Shown here: piece by piece, positions 1-7,328 of the stretch
How the letters are laid out: every line of letters begins with the position of its first letter
Position numbering within the stretch: the first letter of the stretch is position 1
Source: Candidatus Egerieousia excrementavium
Lineage (GTDB): Bacteria > Bacteroidota > Bacteroidia > Bacteroidales > UBA932
Assembly (NCBI GenBank): GCA_017694275.1
Contig: JADINB010000020.1
Coordinates: 1-17,679 of the forward strand
Length of the DNA: 17,679 bases
Reading direction: 5' to 3'
The notes under the pieces: generated by a model
Told to the model about the DNA's origin: nothing
The model's input: only the letters and a program-made list of their open reading frames with translations
Databases searched by the model: none
Translations under genes and position numbers: made by a program

Positions 1-125
1 ATATGTTCTGCTGTCTGGAAAACGGGGTTGATACCCTCGGTATGAATACTCTTTACGGTTCCGTCCGGCATCAGAGCCCTCCAGTCTACCTTGGTAGAAC
101 CGCTGTCGGCAATTAACTGTATCAT
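1..125 (-). CDS. BadF/BadG-type (N-acetylglucosamine kinase-like) ATPase, N-terminal fragment
   Basis: The reading frame starts at ATG 123-125 and runs off the left edge of the window after 41 codons. The N-terminus carries DSGSTKVDW at residues 7-15. This is the phosphate-1 loop of the ASKHA (actin/hexokinase) fold as found in the BadF/BadG/BcrA/BcrD ATPase family, which includes N-acetylglucosamine kinases. Members phosphorylate amino sugars, or drive radical dehydratases in anaerobes. In Bacteroidetes the short stand-alone type is usually annotated as a GlcNAc kinase-like ATPase. The gene lies 57 nt downstream of pnuT on the same strand but has its own -7-like box, so it may be transcribed separately. 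Substrate cannot be judged from 41 residues. Confidence 0.75.
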   Translation of the reverse strand, partial: MIQLIADSGSTKVDWRALMPDGTVKSIHTEGINPVFQTAEH

Positions 126-155
126 TTAAATCTGCTGTTTATAAGACAATAATTG

Positions 156-163
156 CAAAAATA
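156..163 (-). promoter_or_regulatory. Bacteroidetes-type -7 box for the BadF-type kinase
   Basis: On the minus strand this reads TATTTTTG, a match to the TAnnTTTG -7 consensus of Bacteroidetes, about 30 nt before the ATG at 125. No good TTTG/TTG -33 box lies 19-20 nt upstream, so the call rests on one box. Confidence 0.4.
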
Positions 164-182
164 CGAAAAATCCGGATATAAC

Positions 183-782
183 CTACTTTTTTATAAGCAC
201 TCCGCTCTTGCGCCAATGATAAAACCCGTAAATGGCGCATACGGTATAAATCAGGTAGAGCACTGAGGTAAGGTAGAGTTCCTGCGAAAAGAAGAGCCAG
301 GCACTCAGAATATCCACACATACCCAGACAAGCCACTGACAGATATAGGAGCGGCTCAACCACCATGTTGCCACTATGCTCAAGGCCGTGGCAAGCGCAT
401 CTGCCAAAGGCATTGGATCGCCTGTCATGTTCCTTAAAAATGTAAGCAGCGAAGCAAAGACCGCCGCAAAGAGCAGCATGCTCAGCAGAAGGTCTCTCAC
501 GCCGATATGGCGGTAGACAATCTCATCACCGTTTCGCGTCTCGTCTCCCGTCTCCTCTTCCCGCCGCCTTGCAAGCCTCTTGTCTTTTCTCCATCTGTAA
601 AAGCCGTAAAGGCTCACCGCCGCATAATAGACCTGGAGCCCCATTGCTGCAAAAAGGCTGTTTTCTGCAAATACAATTATGTAGGCTATGGCGGAAATCC
701 CCCCCACAACCCACATGATACTGTTTTGCCTTATCTCAAGTATAAGGTAGAGAAGCCCTGTTATAAAGGCAAAATATTCCAT
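183..782 (-). CDS. pnuT: PnuC-family permease, probable thiamine transporter PnuT
   Basis: A 199-residue inner-membrane protein with about six to seven hydrophobic segments and a charged loop at residues 64-92. It shows the family's duplicated three-helix design: YGFYRWRK (59-66) closes the first half and YGFYHWRK (185-192) the second. The segment around 127-157 matches the PnuC signature, with D128, T132 and a WxxW motif (W150, W153). PnuC proteins are facilitative carriers for B-vitamin nucleosides or vitamins; uptake is made irreversible by phosphorylation inside the cell. Specificity cannot be read from the protein alone. It starts 3 nt after the TonB-dependent receptor gene, under the same TPP riboswitch, and that context makes thiamine the best substrate. 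This arrangement is the PnuT type predicted by comparative genomics in Bacteroidetes. Confidence 0.87.
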   Translation of the reverse strand: MEYFAFITGLLYLILEIRQNSIMWVVGGISAIAYIIVFAENSLFAAMGLQVYYAAVSLYGFYRWRKDKRLARRREEETGDETRNGDEIVYRHIGVRDLLLSMLLFAAVFASLLTFLRNMTGDPMPLADALATALSIVATWWLSRSYICQWLVWVCVDILSAWLFFSQELYLTSVLYLIYTVCAIYGFYHWRKSGVLIKK

Positions 783-785
783 TTT

Positions 786-3002
786 CTAAAAACTGTAGGC
801 CACTTTCGCCACAAAATTAATGGTTGCCTGCGGATAGACACCCTGCTCTACATAATCCGGAGCACCGTTTGCAAACCTTGCATAGTAAATCCAGCCATAG
901 GAGTAGTACCTGTTGTTGAAAAGGTTGTCTACCGAGAAAGAGACTCTTATTCTTGAATCGTTCTTCAGGGTGAAATCCTTATATGAATTGAACGAGGCGG
1001 TATAGTATCCGGGAACCCTGGCAATATCGCTTGAAGAGTTGTCCATATACTGTTCTCCCACATACTTGCAGCTGAGAGAGAACCCTGCAGACTCTACCGG
1101 TCTTACGCTTATCATGGCCATGGATATGACCTCAGGAGAAAGGGTCAGTTTCGATTTCCTGTAGAAAACCGCCGTCTGTTCCACAGGATTCCAGTCTGTA
1201 TCGTTATCATAAGTATCCACGTAATTGGTAAAGTTCTTGAGTTCGTTTTTCGAAAGGGTAAGATTCGCATCTACCTTCAGCCATTTCAGCGGGCTCCATG
1301 CAGCGGCAAGTTCAATGCCTCGTCTGTAACTGTCGGGAATATTCTCCTTGATTACATAACCTACGTCAGAGAGCCTTCCCGTTGCCACAAGCTGGTTCTT
1401 ATACTCCATAAAATAAAGATTGGCCATAAGGGTCAGTTTCGGTGCGGAATAATTGTAGCCTATCTCATAGTCTGTCAGCCGCTCGCTTTTCAGACGGTCT
1501 GCAGCGCCAGACTTTATGGATTCCTTTATGTCTGAACGGCTCGGTTCCCTATGGCTGACTGCGACCGAAGCATAGAACCTGCTTCGGGGAGAGAGATTGA
1601 ACGAAATTCCGCCTTTGGGATTGAAGAAACTGTAATACCTGTTATTGTCCAGCAGTACAAAATCATCGTCCGGCCCCTTGAGCTTGTACTCTATGTAACG
1701 GTACTGCATGTCGGCAAAGAGAGTCAGACAGCTGGAAATGCTCCATTCCGCCCTTGCGTATGCACTTACATCCTCTTTTTTGCCATTGTTCAGGTACCAG
1801 CGGTAATCGTCGGGGATGTTCTGGTCATACTTAGACCATAGCATTTTTCCTATATGGTCACCGTCATAAAACGAATACGAGGCTCCGGCAACGACATTGA
1901 AACTGGAAGTGCGGTATGTAACCGACGTCAGGGCTGCATAATATGCATTGTCCATGGCCTCGCGCACAATGAAATCGCTCTCGTCATATGTCACACCGTC
2001 TATAATCTGCGGGGCAAGCCCGTATTCCTCGAATGTGTCGGATGCCTTGTAATTTTCATAATAGCCGTCACCCTTGGTAAAGTTCAGGGTAGTATTCCAT
2101 GTAAGATGCGGAGAGAACTGATGGGTATAGATTGCCTGAAGATGGTGCTGTGCATAATTGTCGGTTTCATTGTCATAATAGTGTATGTTGCCGGCTTCAT
2201 CAAGATACTCGCCTGCCGGATTGTATCTTCTGTTGCTGTAATAATCCTCAAGAGATATGCCTTCCCATGTTATGCCAGTATGCTGTTCTCCATAAATATA
2301 GTTCAATTTAAGACTGTTGCTGGCATTTCTCCACCCTGCCGAAGCAAACAGCGAATTCAAGTCTGCCTTGGCATTTCTTATATAGCCGTCTGTCGTCCCG
2401 CGCGAATAGCTGACATCAAACGAAAAACCGCTTTTCGACACACCTGTTCCGGCCGCAATGGATGTCAAGTATGTAGAGTAGGAACCGAACGAAAACTCCG
2501 CCCTGCCGTATGCATTCATCGCTGCAGGAATTGTCTGCATGTTTATGCTTGCGCCAAACGAAGCAGGACCGTTGGCGGTCGTTCCCACGCCGCGTTGCAA
2601 CTGCACTGAATTCAAGAAATTCTGGATAGAGGGCATGTTTACCCAAAACACCTCCTGACTTTCAGCGTCATTCATTGCTATACCATTGACAGTAACATTG
2701 ATACGCGATGCGTCTGTTCCTCTGACAGAAAGTTTGGAGTATCCGAGCCCAAGACCTCCTTCCACTGTCGTGACCACCGACGGCTGGAGTGAAAGCATCA
2801 TTGGAAGCGAATGGTTTGAAGCTTCGGCTGTTATCTGCCCGCGCGAGACTGTCGTATGGGCTGTAGGCGTATTTTTGCCTGCCCTGGTTGAAGCGACCAC
2901 AATACTGTCCAGCGACAGGTCCTGAGAAACTTTTGATTTATCCTGCCCTGTGGCAAGAAGGGTTGAAAAGATAAAAAACCCGCACAAAATCAATTTTTTC
3001 AT
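786..3002 (-). CDS. TonB-dependent outer-membrane receptor, probable thiamine receptor
   Basis: A 738-residue protein with a signal peptide (about 1-20, ending ATGQ). A TonB-box-like stretch follows around residues 32-38 (DSIVVAS). Next comes a plug domain (about 48-155, with VRGTDASRINVTVNGI and the MNDAESQEVFW segment) and a long beta-barrel ending in the aromatic C-terminal residue expected of outer-membrane barrels (AYSF). Such receptors pull scarce large or dilute ligands through the outer membrane using TonB/ExbBD energy. No SusD partner is present, which argues against a polysaccharide system. The TPP riboswitch in its leader and PnuT 3 nt downstream point to thiamine or a thiamine phosphate as ligand. 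The start ATG at 3002 gives an intact signal peptide. The ligand is inferred from context, not from binding residues. Confidence 0.9.
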   Translation of the reverse strand: MKKLILCGFFIFSTLLATGQDKSKVSQDLSLDSIVVASTRAGKNTPTAHTTVSRGQITAEASNHSLPMMLSLQPSVVTTVEGGLGLGYSKLSVRGTDASRINVTVNGIAMNDAESQEVFWVNMPSIQNFLNSVQLQRGVGTTANGPASFGASINMQTIPAAMNAYGRAEFSFGSYSTYLTSIAAGTGVSKSGFSFDVSYSRGTTDGYIRNAKADLNSLFASAGWRNASNSLKLNYIYGEQHTGITWEGISLEDYYSNRRYNPAGEYLDEAGNIHYYDNETDNYAQHHLQAIYTHQFSPHLTWNTTLNFTKGDGYYENYKASDTFEEYGLAPQIIDGVTYDESDFIVREAMDNAYYAALTSVTYRTSSFNVVAGASYSFYDGDHIGKMLWSKYDQNIPDDYRWYLNNGKKEDVSAYARAEWSISSCLTLFADMQYRYIEYKLKGPDDDFVLLDNNRYYSFFNPKGGISFNLSPRSRFYASVAVSHREPSRSDIKESIKSGAADRLKSERLTDYEIGYNYSAPKLTLMANLYFMEYKNQLVATGRLSDVGYVIKENIPDSYRRGIELAAAWSPLKWLKVDANLTLSKNELKNFTNYVDTYDNDTDWNPVEQTAVFYRKSKLTLSPEVISMAMISVRPVESAGFSLSCKYVGEQYMDNSSSDIARVPGYYTASFNSYKDFTLKNDSRIRVSFSVDNLFNNRYYSYGWIYYARFANGAPDYVEQGVYPQATINFVAKVAYSF

Positions 3003-3049
3003 AAAACATAATTTGTGGCGGGGGGGTCTTTAAACGACGGGAAAGTTGA

Positions 3050-3126
3050 ACTTCGCTTCCCTACGGCGGTACTGACCGCATCAGGTTTAAAGGGTATAAT
3101 CTCAGCCGAAAGGCACCCCCAGCAGT
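3050..3126 (-). promoter_or_regulatory. TPP riboswitch (THI element)
   Basis: The minus strand shows the hallmark blocks of the thiamine pyrophosphate aptamer in order: GGGGTGCC (3119-3112), GCTGAGA (CTGAGA at 3105-3100), ACCCTTT, AACCTGATGC (CCTGATGC at 3085-3078), a GCGG/CCGC P5 stem, and GTAGGGAAGC. ACTGCT at 3126-3121 can pair with the AGCGAAGT end to close P1. Bound TPP lowers expression of the downstream genes in this class. The aptamer sits about 48 nt upstream of the receptor start codon and controls the receptor-pnuT operon. Confidence 0.95.
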
Positions 3127-3151
3127 GTTTGTATAATCTGTAAAACGGCGG

Positions 3152-3182
3152 CAAAGATAGAAAAAATGGCAGACAATACAAC
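3152..3182 (-). promoter_or_regulatory. Promoter of the thiamine uptake operon
   Basis: Read leftward: GTTG (3182-3179), a 19-nt spacer, then TATCTTTG (3159-3152), matching the Bacteroidetes TTTG-N19-TAnnTTTG pattern at both boxes but one base. Transcription would start near 3145, about 20 nt before the aptamer, giving a leader of about 143 nt. Confidence 0.72.
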
Positions 3183-3305
3183 CTTGAACCCCTCTTTTTA
3201 TGGTGAAGCCGTAAAGCCCGACATTCTGTATGGCTTCAACATACAGAGACATAGTATGTAATGCAAAAAAATGAGCGTAAAAGAACAAAATTCCCAGAAA
3301 AAGGA

Positions 3306-3313
3306 TAAATTTG
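3306..3313 (+). promoter_or_regulatory. Possible -7 box for the lactonase-family gene
   Basis: TAAATTTG matches TAnnTTTG and lies 35 nt before the ATG at 3349. No convincing -33 box is found at the normal spacing. The rest of the gap 3183-3348 shows only two short open frames (see findings). Confidence 0.35.
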
Positions 3314-3348
3314 GCCATCCATCATTAAAGTTCTGAAAACTGCATACC

Positions 3349-4473
3349 ATGAAACCTGTACAAACAGTTCTCGCCATAGCCGCCTTTGCAGCTGCTGCCT
3401 GCACTCCGGCAAAAGATACACAGAAGGGCGGCGATGAACTCACCATGCTTGTTGGCACATACACCGACAGCCTCAGCCGGGAGTGCCGCCGCGGCATCTA
3501 CACTTTCAGATTCAACCAACAGAGCGGCAATGCTGCACCTCTCGATACCTTCGCAATGGAGAATCCTTCATTCCTGACTGTATCTGAGAGCGGAGAAAGA
3601 GTCTACGCGGTAAGCGAAATGCCAGACAGTACGGCTTCTGTCAATGCTTTCCATATAGACAAAAAGAGCGGGAAGCTGCATCTTCTCAACACAAGAGCCA
3701 CATACGGAGAGAATCCCTGCCATGTATATGCAAACGACATGTTCGTACTGGCCTCCAACTACACCGGCGGTTCCCTATCTGTCTTTCCTGTAAATGAAGA
3801 CGGAAGCCTCGGCCAGATTCAAGCGTGCCATAAGGGCGGGACAGGAGGCCCGGACACGGTAAGGCAGCCGGTACCGCACATACACTGCTCGCATCCTTCT
3901 CCAGACGGAAAATTTGTTTTTGTCTCTGATTTCAGTGCCGACAGGCTGCTGCGCTTTCCGGTAACGCCAGACGGAAAAGGATTGCAGCCATCAGACACCT
4001 CTTTTGCCATAGAGGCAGACTCCGGACCAAGACACTTCATTTTCAACTCCAGGGGCGATTGTCTCTATCTGCTCGGAGAACTGTCGGGCAAAATCTACGT
4101 ATTCAGCTATGAGAATGGAACACTTGCACCGCTGCAGACAGTCTCCACAGACAGCGTGGCGGCAAGAGGCAGTGCAGACATACATCTGAGCCCCGACGGG
4201 AAGTTCCTTTATGCCAGCAACCGTATAAGGAATGACGGTATTGCCATATTTGCCGTGGCAGACAACGGAACGCTTGCATGGACCGGCTACATGCATACGG
4301 CAATCCACCCGCGCAACTTCTGCATAACTCCGAACGGCAGATATCTATTGGCGGCATGCAGGTATGGCAACCTCATTCAGGTTTTTGAAAGAGACCCGGA
4401 AAACGGTTTGCTGAAAGAGACAGACAAGTCAATAAGGCTTGACAGGCCGTCATGCATAAGGTTTGTCAGATAA
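3349..4473 (+). CDS. Lactonase-family seven-bladed beta-propeller lipoprotein (6-phosphogluconolactonase-like)
   Basis: A 374-residue protein with a lipoprotein-type signal (hydrophobic stretch then AAAC, lipidated Cys at 18), so probably anchored in the periplasm or on an outer-membrane face. The mature part has the repeated blade pattern of the YbhE/Pgl lactonase family: LVGTYTDS near the start, NPSFLTVSESGERVYAV, HCSHPSPDGKFVFVSD, GPRHFIFNSRGDCLYLL, SADIHLSPDGKFLYASN, and HPRNFCITPNGRYLLAA. Cytoplasmic homologues hydrolyse 6-phosphogluconolactone in the pentose phosphate pathway. An exported copy cannot easily meet that substrate, so it more likely acts on another lactone or has a binding role. 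It is transcribed towards the glutaminyl cyclase gene, with only 12 nt between the two stop codons. Confidence 0.88.
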   Translation: MKPVQTVLAIAAFAAAACTPAKDTQKGGDELTMLVGTYTDSLSRECRRGIYTFRFNQQSGNAAPLDTFAMENPSFLTVSESGERVYAVSEMPDSTASVNAFHIDKKSGKLHLLNTRATYGENPCHVYANDMFVLASNYTGGSLSVFPVNEDGSLGQIQACHKGGTGGPDTVRQPVPHIHCSHPSPDGKFVFVSDFSADRLLRFPVTPDGKGLQPSDTSFAIEADSGPRHFIFNSRGDCLYLLGELSGKIYVFSYENGTLAPLQTVSTDSVAARGSADIHLSPDGKFLYASNRIRNDGIAIFAVADNGTLAWTGYMHTAIHPRNFCITPNGRYLLAACRYGNLIQVFERDPENGLLKETDKSIRLDRPSCIRFVR

Positions 4474-4485
4474 CGGCAGCGGAAA

Positions 4486-5247
4486 CTATTTTTCCACCAG
4501 TTCAATCCTGTAGAGTCTCGGCCAGAATTTTCCGGTAAGGTAAATTGAACCGTCGGACGGATTGCAGGCTATGCCGTTAAGCACATCAGTGGTTTGAGTG
4601 CGCAGCGAACGGGAGAGCAGATTCCTGCAATCGACCACTCCTTCCACCCTGCCGTTGTCTGGATTGATGATTACTATCTGGTCGCTGCCGTACACGTTGG
4701 CCCAGACGCGGCCGTCTATATACTCCAGTTCATTAAGGAAACGGACACTCTTGTCTCCAAGTTTCACCTCTGTCTTTTTCCGCACCAGGAAAGTCATCGG
4801 GTCAAGAAAATAGAGCATTGAACTGCCATCACTCATTATCAGGCTCTCTCCGTCTGTCGTAAGCCCCCACCCTTCGGTAAAGTTATATAGTTCGCCAAGA
4901 TACTTCCAGCTGGAAGCGTCATACACGAAACACTTATGCTCCTGCCATGTAAGGACATAGAGTCTGCCGTCAAGAACTACAGAACCCTCTACGAAATATT
5001 CGGAATCGAAATTCAGCCTGCGAAGAACCCGTCCGTCTGCCAGATTCACTTTTCTGAAACTCGACTCTCCGTATTGTCCGCAACTTTCGTAAAGTGTATC
5101 CCTGTAAAAGAACAGTCCCTGCGTATATGCACTTCTGTCATGCGTATATGAATCCGTTACTTTTATCCCGTATCGGGCAGGTTCCTGTGCACACGAGGAG
5201 CACGAGAAGGCTATGGAGAGGAAAAGCAATATGGCAATACGGCTCAT
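4486..5247 (-). CDS. Glutaminyl-peptide cyclotransferase, plant/bacterial beta-propeller type, lipoprotein
   Basis: A 253-residue exported protein with a hydrophobic leader ending in SCSSC; C16 or C19 could be the lipidated residue. The family (Glu_cyclase_2, papaya/Xanthomonas type) converts N-terminal glutamine of proteins to pyroglutamate, releasing ammonia. Its signatures are present in order: AYTQG (40-44), EG (87-88), LTWQE (99-103), EGWGL (125-129), LNELEY (171-176), YGSDQI (186-191), VLNGIA (222-227), and LTGKFWP (237-243). These supply the expected acidic, Trp and Lys residues of the central pocket. Bacteroidetes make many exported proteins with Gln after signal cleavage, which gives the enzyme plausible substrates. 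Its ATG overlaps the pyrG stop as ATGA, so translation is probably coupled to pyrG. Confidence 0.9.
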   Translation of the reverse strand: MSRIAILLFLSIAFSCSSCAQEPARYGIKVTDSYTHDRSAYTQGLFFYRDTLYESCGQYGESSFRKVNLADGRVLRRLNFDSEYFVEGSVVLDGRLYVLTWQEHKCFVYDASSWKYLGELYNFTEGWGLTTDGESLIMSDGSSMLYFLDPMTFLVRKKTEVKLGDKSVRFLNELEYIDGRVWANVYGSDQIVIINPDNGRVEGVVDCRNLLSRSLRTQTTDVLNGIACNPSDGSIYLTGKFWPRLYRIELVEK

Positions 5248-6857
5248 CGTGCAGATTTATACTCTTTGGCTGCCCTTACAAATGCAACGAAAACAGGATG
5301 CGGTTCCTCTACCGTGCTCTTTAGCTCCGGATGGAACTGCACACCTATGAAGAACGGGTGTGAAGGCAGCTCGACAACTTCTATCAGACCTGTATCCGGG
5401 TTCTTTCCGCTGAATTTGAGACCGGCCTTCTCAAGGACTTCCTTGAAATTGTTATTGAACTCATACCTGTGCCTGTGACGCTCAGAAATATGCGTCTTGC
5501 CGTAAATGTCGTGCGCAAGCGAGTTCTTTTCCAATATGCAGTCGTATGCCCCGAGCCTCATTGTTCCGCCCTTTATCGTAAGAGTCTTCTGCTCCTCCAT
5601 CAAATCTATCACCGGATATGGAGTAGTGGGGTTCACCTCCGTTGTCATGGCATCGGCCAGACCTGCCACATTGCGGGAATACTCGATAACTGCCATCTGC
5701 ATTCCCAGGCATATGCCGAAGAAAGGAATATTGTTTTCACGGGCATATTGTACAGCCTTGATTTTTCCGGCAATGCCTCTCTCCCCGAATCCCGGCGCGA
5801 CAAGCACACCGTCCATACCGCCTAGTTTCTGCCCGACATTGCTTTCGTCAAGATATTCGCTGTGTATCGTATGTACGTTCACCTTGCATTCGTTCATCGC
5901 ACCGGCATGCACGAACGATTCCAATATAGACTTGTATGCATCCTGCAGTTCAACGTACTTCCCTACCAGCGCAATGTTGACCTCACCCTTGGGGTGATAC
6001 ATCTTTTCCAGGAAGGCGTTCCATTTCGCCAGATCTGGAGCGGGGGCGTTTTCCAGACCGAGTTTGTGCAGCACTATGTCATCCAGCCTCTCACGCATCA
6101 TGTTCAGAGGCACTTCATATATGGATTTGGCATCCATAGATTCTATTACTGCATTTGGCTTGACATTGCAGAACAGGGCTATCTTTTTCCTTACGTCTAA
6201 CGGAAGCGGATGTTCCGTTCTGCAGACTATTATGTCGGGATTGACTCCGTTTTGCTGCAACATTCTCACAGAGTGCTGGGTAGGCTTTGTCTTCAACTCC
6301 TTTGCTGCACTCAGGAAGGGGACGAGGGTCAGATGTATCAGGATACAGTCTTCGTCGGGCAGCTCCCACTGCAGCTGACGCACCGCCTCAATAAACGGGG
6401 TGGACTCTATATCTCCTACGGTACCGCCCAGTTCGGTAATTATAATATCGTATTTTCCGGATTTTCCCAACAACAGCATCCTGCGTTTTATTTCATCCGT
6501 AATGTGCGGGATAATCTGCACGGTCTTTCCCAGATATGCGCCCTCGCGTTCCTTGTCTATTACAGTCTTGTATATTTTTCCGGTAGTCACGTTGTTTGCC
6601 TTTGACGTATGTACGTTAAGGAAACGCTCGTAGTGCCCCAGGTCCAGGTCTGTCTCGGCACCGTCTTCAGTAACATAGCATTCGCCGTGCTCGTACGGAT
6701 TGAGCGTTCCGGGATCTATGTTTATGTAAGGGTCAAATTTCTGAATCGTCACCCTGAATTTCCTTGCCTGAAGCAATTTCGCCAATGAAGCGGCAATAAT
6801 TCCTTTACCGAGGGAAGAGGTAACTCCTCCCGAAACAAAAATATACTTGGTTGACAT
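5244..6857 (-). CDS. pyrG: CTP synthase
   Basis: A 537-residue enzyme making CTP from UTP, ATP and glutamine, the last step of de novo pyrimidine nucleotide synthesis, in the cytoplasm. The N-terminal synthetase domain opens with KYIFVSGGVTSSLGKG (P-loop). Metal/UTP-site segments follow: QKFDPYINIDPGTLNPYEHGE and ELGGTVGDIES. The C-terminal class I glutamine amidotransferase domain has the nucleophile elbow GICLGMQ (C383) and the partner His and Glu in GVQFHPEL. Length matches the family. An in-frame TTG 33 nt upstream is rejected as start because it lies inside the -7 box; ATG at 6857 directly precedes the conserved N-terminus. The gene is followed by the overlapping glutaminyl cyclase. Confidence 0.98.
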   Translation of the reverse strand: MSTKYIFVSGGVTSSLGKGIIAASLAKLLQARKFRVTIQKFDPYINIDPGTLNPYEHGECYVTEDGAETDLDLGHYERFLNVHTSKANNVTTGKIYKTVIDKEREGAYLGKTVQIIPHITDEIKRRMLLLGKSGKYDIIITELGGTVGDIESTPFIEAVRQLQWELPDEDCILIHLTLVPFLSAAKELKTKPTQHSVRMLQQNGVNPDIIVCRTEHPLPLDVRKKIALFCNVKPNAVIESMDAKSIYEVPLNMMRERLDDIVLHKLGLENAPAPDLAKWNAFLEKMYHPKGEVNIALVGKYVELQDAYKSILESFVHAGAMNECKVNVHTIHSEYLDESNVGQKLGGMDGVLVAPGFGERGIAGKIKAVQYARENNIPFFGICLGMQMAVIEYSRNVAGLADAMTTEVNPTTPYPVIDLMEEQKTLTIKGGTMRLGAYDCILEKNSLAHDIYGKTHISERHRHRYEFNNNFKEVLEKAGLKFSGKNPDTGLIEVVELPSHPFFIGVQFHPELKSTVEEPHPVFVAFVRAAKEYKSAR

Positions 6858-6887
6858 AATGTTATTGGGATTCTGTTTATCGGGGTA

Positions 6888-6895
6888 CAAAGATA
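6888..6895 (-). promoter_or_regulatory. -7 box for pyrG
   Basis: TATCTTTG on the minus strand, 30 nt upstream of the pyrG ATG and immediately after the stop codon of the 116-aa gene. It gives pyrG a likely promoter of its own. The -33 region is weak. Confidence 0.5.
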
Positions 6896-6902
6896 GTAAT
6901 AT

Positions 6903-7253
6903 TTAGCGAATATCTTTCAGAGTATAACGGATTCCGCTGCTGGAGATAAAATCGAGAATCCTGCCAAACACCTCTTTCACATGCGAAGGCAGCGCGGTGC
7001 CGGTACTGTCTCCGAACTTGTTCTCAATCAGTTCGGGCAGTTCCACCAACTTTACTCCGTTCCTGTGTGCAAGATGATAGGCCTCCTTGCTATCGACAAC
7101 GGCTATGGTCTTGCCGCCGGATTCTCTGTCGTCATAATTTACATATCCCATCTCCACGACAAAATTCTTGTCTTCATCGAAACCGGCATTTATATCCCTC
7201 CAGAGAGAATAATCGTCATGAGTCTCGATTATTGGGCGTTCAAGTACCATCAT
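6903..7253 (-). CDS. Unrecognised 116-aa acidic cytoplasmic protein
   Basis: I do not recognise this protein. It has no signal peptide, membrane segment or cysteine, and is rich in Asp/Glu. The first half reads as a small mixed alpha/beta domain (ETHDDYSLWRDI, NFVVEMGYVNYDDRESGGKTIAVVDSKEAYHLA). The second half has an amphipathic helix (HVKEVFGRILDFI). Start may be either of two adjacent ATG codons (7253 or 7250). A -7 box lies 28 nt upstream, and codon use resembles neighbours, so it is probably a real gene. It lies just upstream of pyrG on the same strand (45 nt between stop and pyrG start) and diverges from the thioesterase gene. Function unknown. Confidence 0.75.
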   Translation of the reverse strand: MMVLERPIIETHDDYSLWRDINAGFDEDKNFVVEMGYVNYDDRESGGKTIAVVDSKEAYHLAHRNGVKLVELPELIENKFGDSTGTALPSHVKEVFGRILDFISSSGIRYTLKDIR

Positions 7254-7280
7254 AGCTTTGCTTGGTTAAATATATCTGTA

Positions 7281-7288
7281 CAAAAATA
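7281..7288 (-). promoter_or_regulatory. -7 box for the 116-aa gene
   Basis: TATTTTTG on the minus strand, 28 nt before the ATG at 7253, matches TAnnTTTG. No clear -33 partner. It faces away from the thioesterase -7 box 24 nt to the right. Confidence 0.5.
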
Positions 7289-7311
7289 CAATAAAATCGG
7301 TACGAAAAGCG

Positions 7312-7319
7312 TAATTTTG
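7312..7319 (+). promoter_or_regulatory. -7 box for acyl-ACP thioesterase
   Basis: TAATTTTG matches TAnnTTTG but ends only 9 nt before the first ATG (7329). If used, the mRNA would have a leader of only a few nucleotides. No -33 box at normal spacing. Confidence 0.4.
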
Positions 7320-7328
7320 CCCCCGATT

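Noticed and set aside
1854..2609. A 251-codon open frame antisense to the TonB-dependent receptor
   Set aside because: Cys- and Ile/Val-rich composition typical of shadow frames; the opposite strand encodes a clear receptor.
3020..3026. The seven-G/C homopolymer as a phase-variation tract
   Set aside because: It is short and lies in the untranslated leader of a riboswitch-controlled gene; no frame would be switched. A structural role is more likely.
6858..6890. An 11-residue N-terminal extension of CTP synthase from a TTG start
   Set aside because: The TTG is part of the TATCTTTG -7 box, so it would not be in the mRNA, and the conserved N-terminus begins at the ATG at 6857.
6981..7328. A 116-codon upstream extension of the thioesterase reading frame
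   Set aside because: It is antisense to the 116-aa gene and to its promoter region, shows no thioesterase similarity, and the family's length fits a start at 7329 or 7335.
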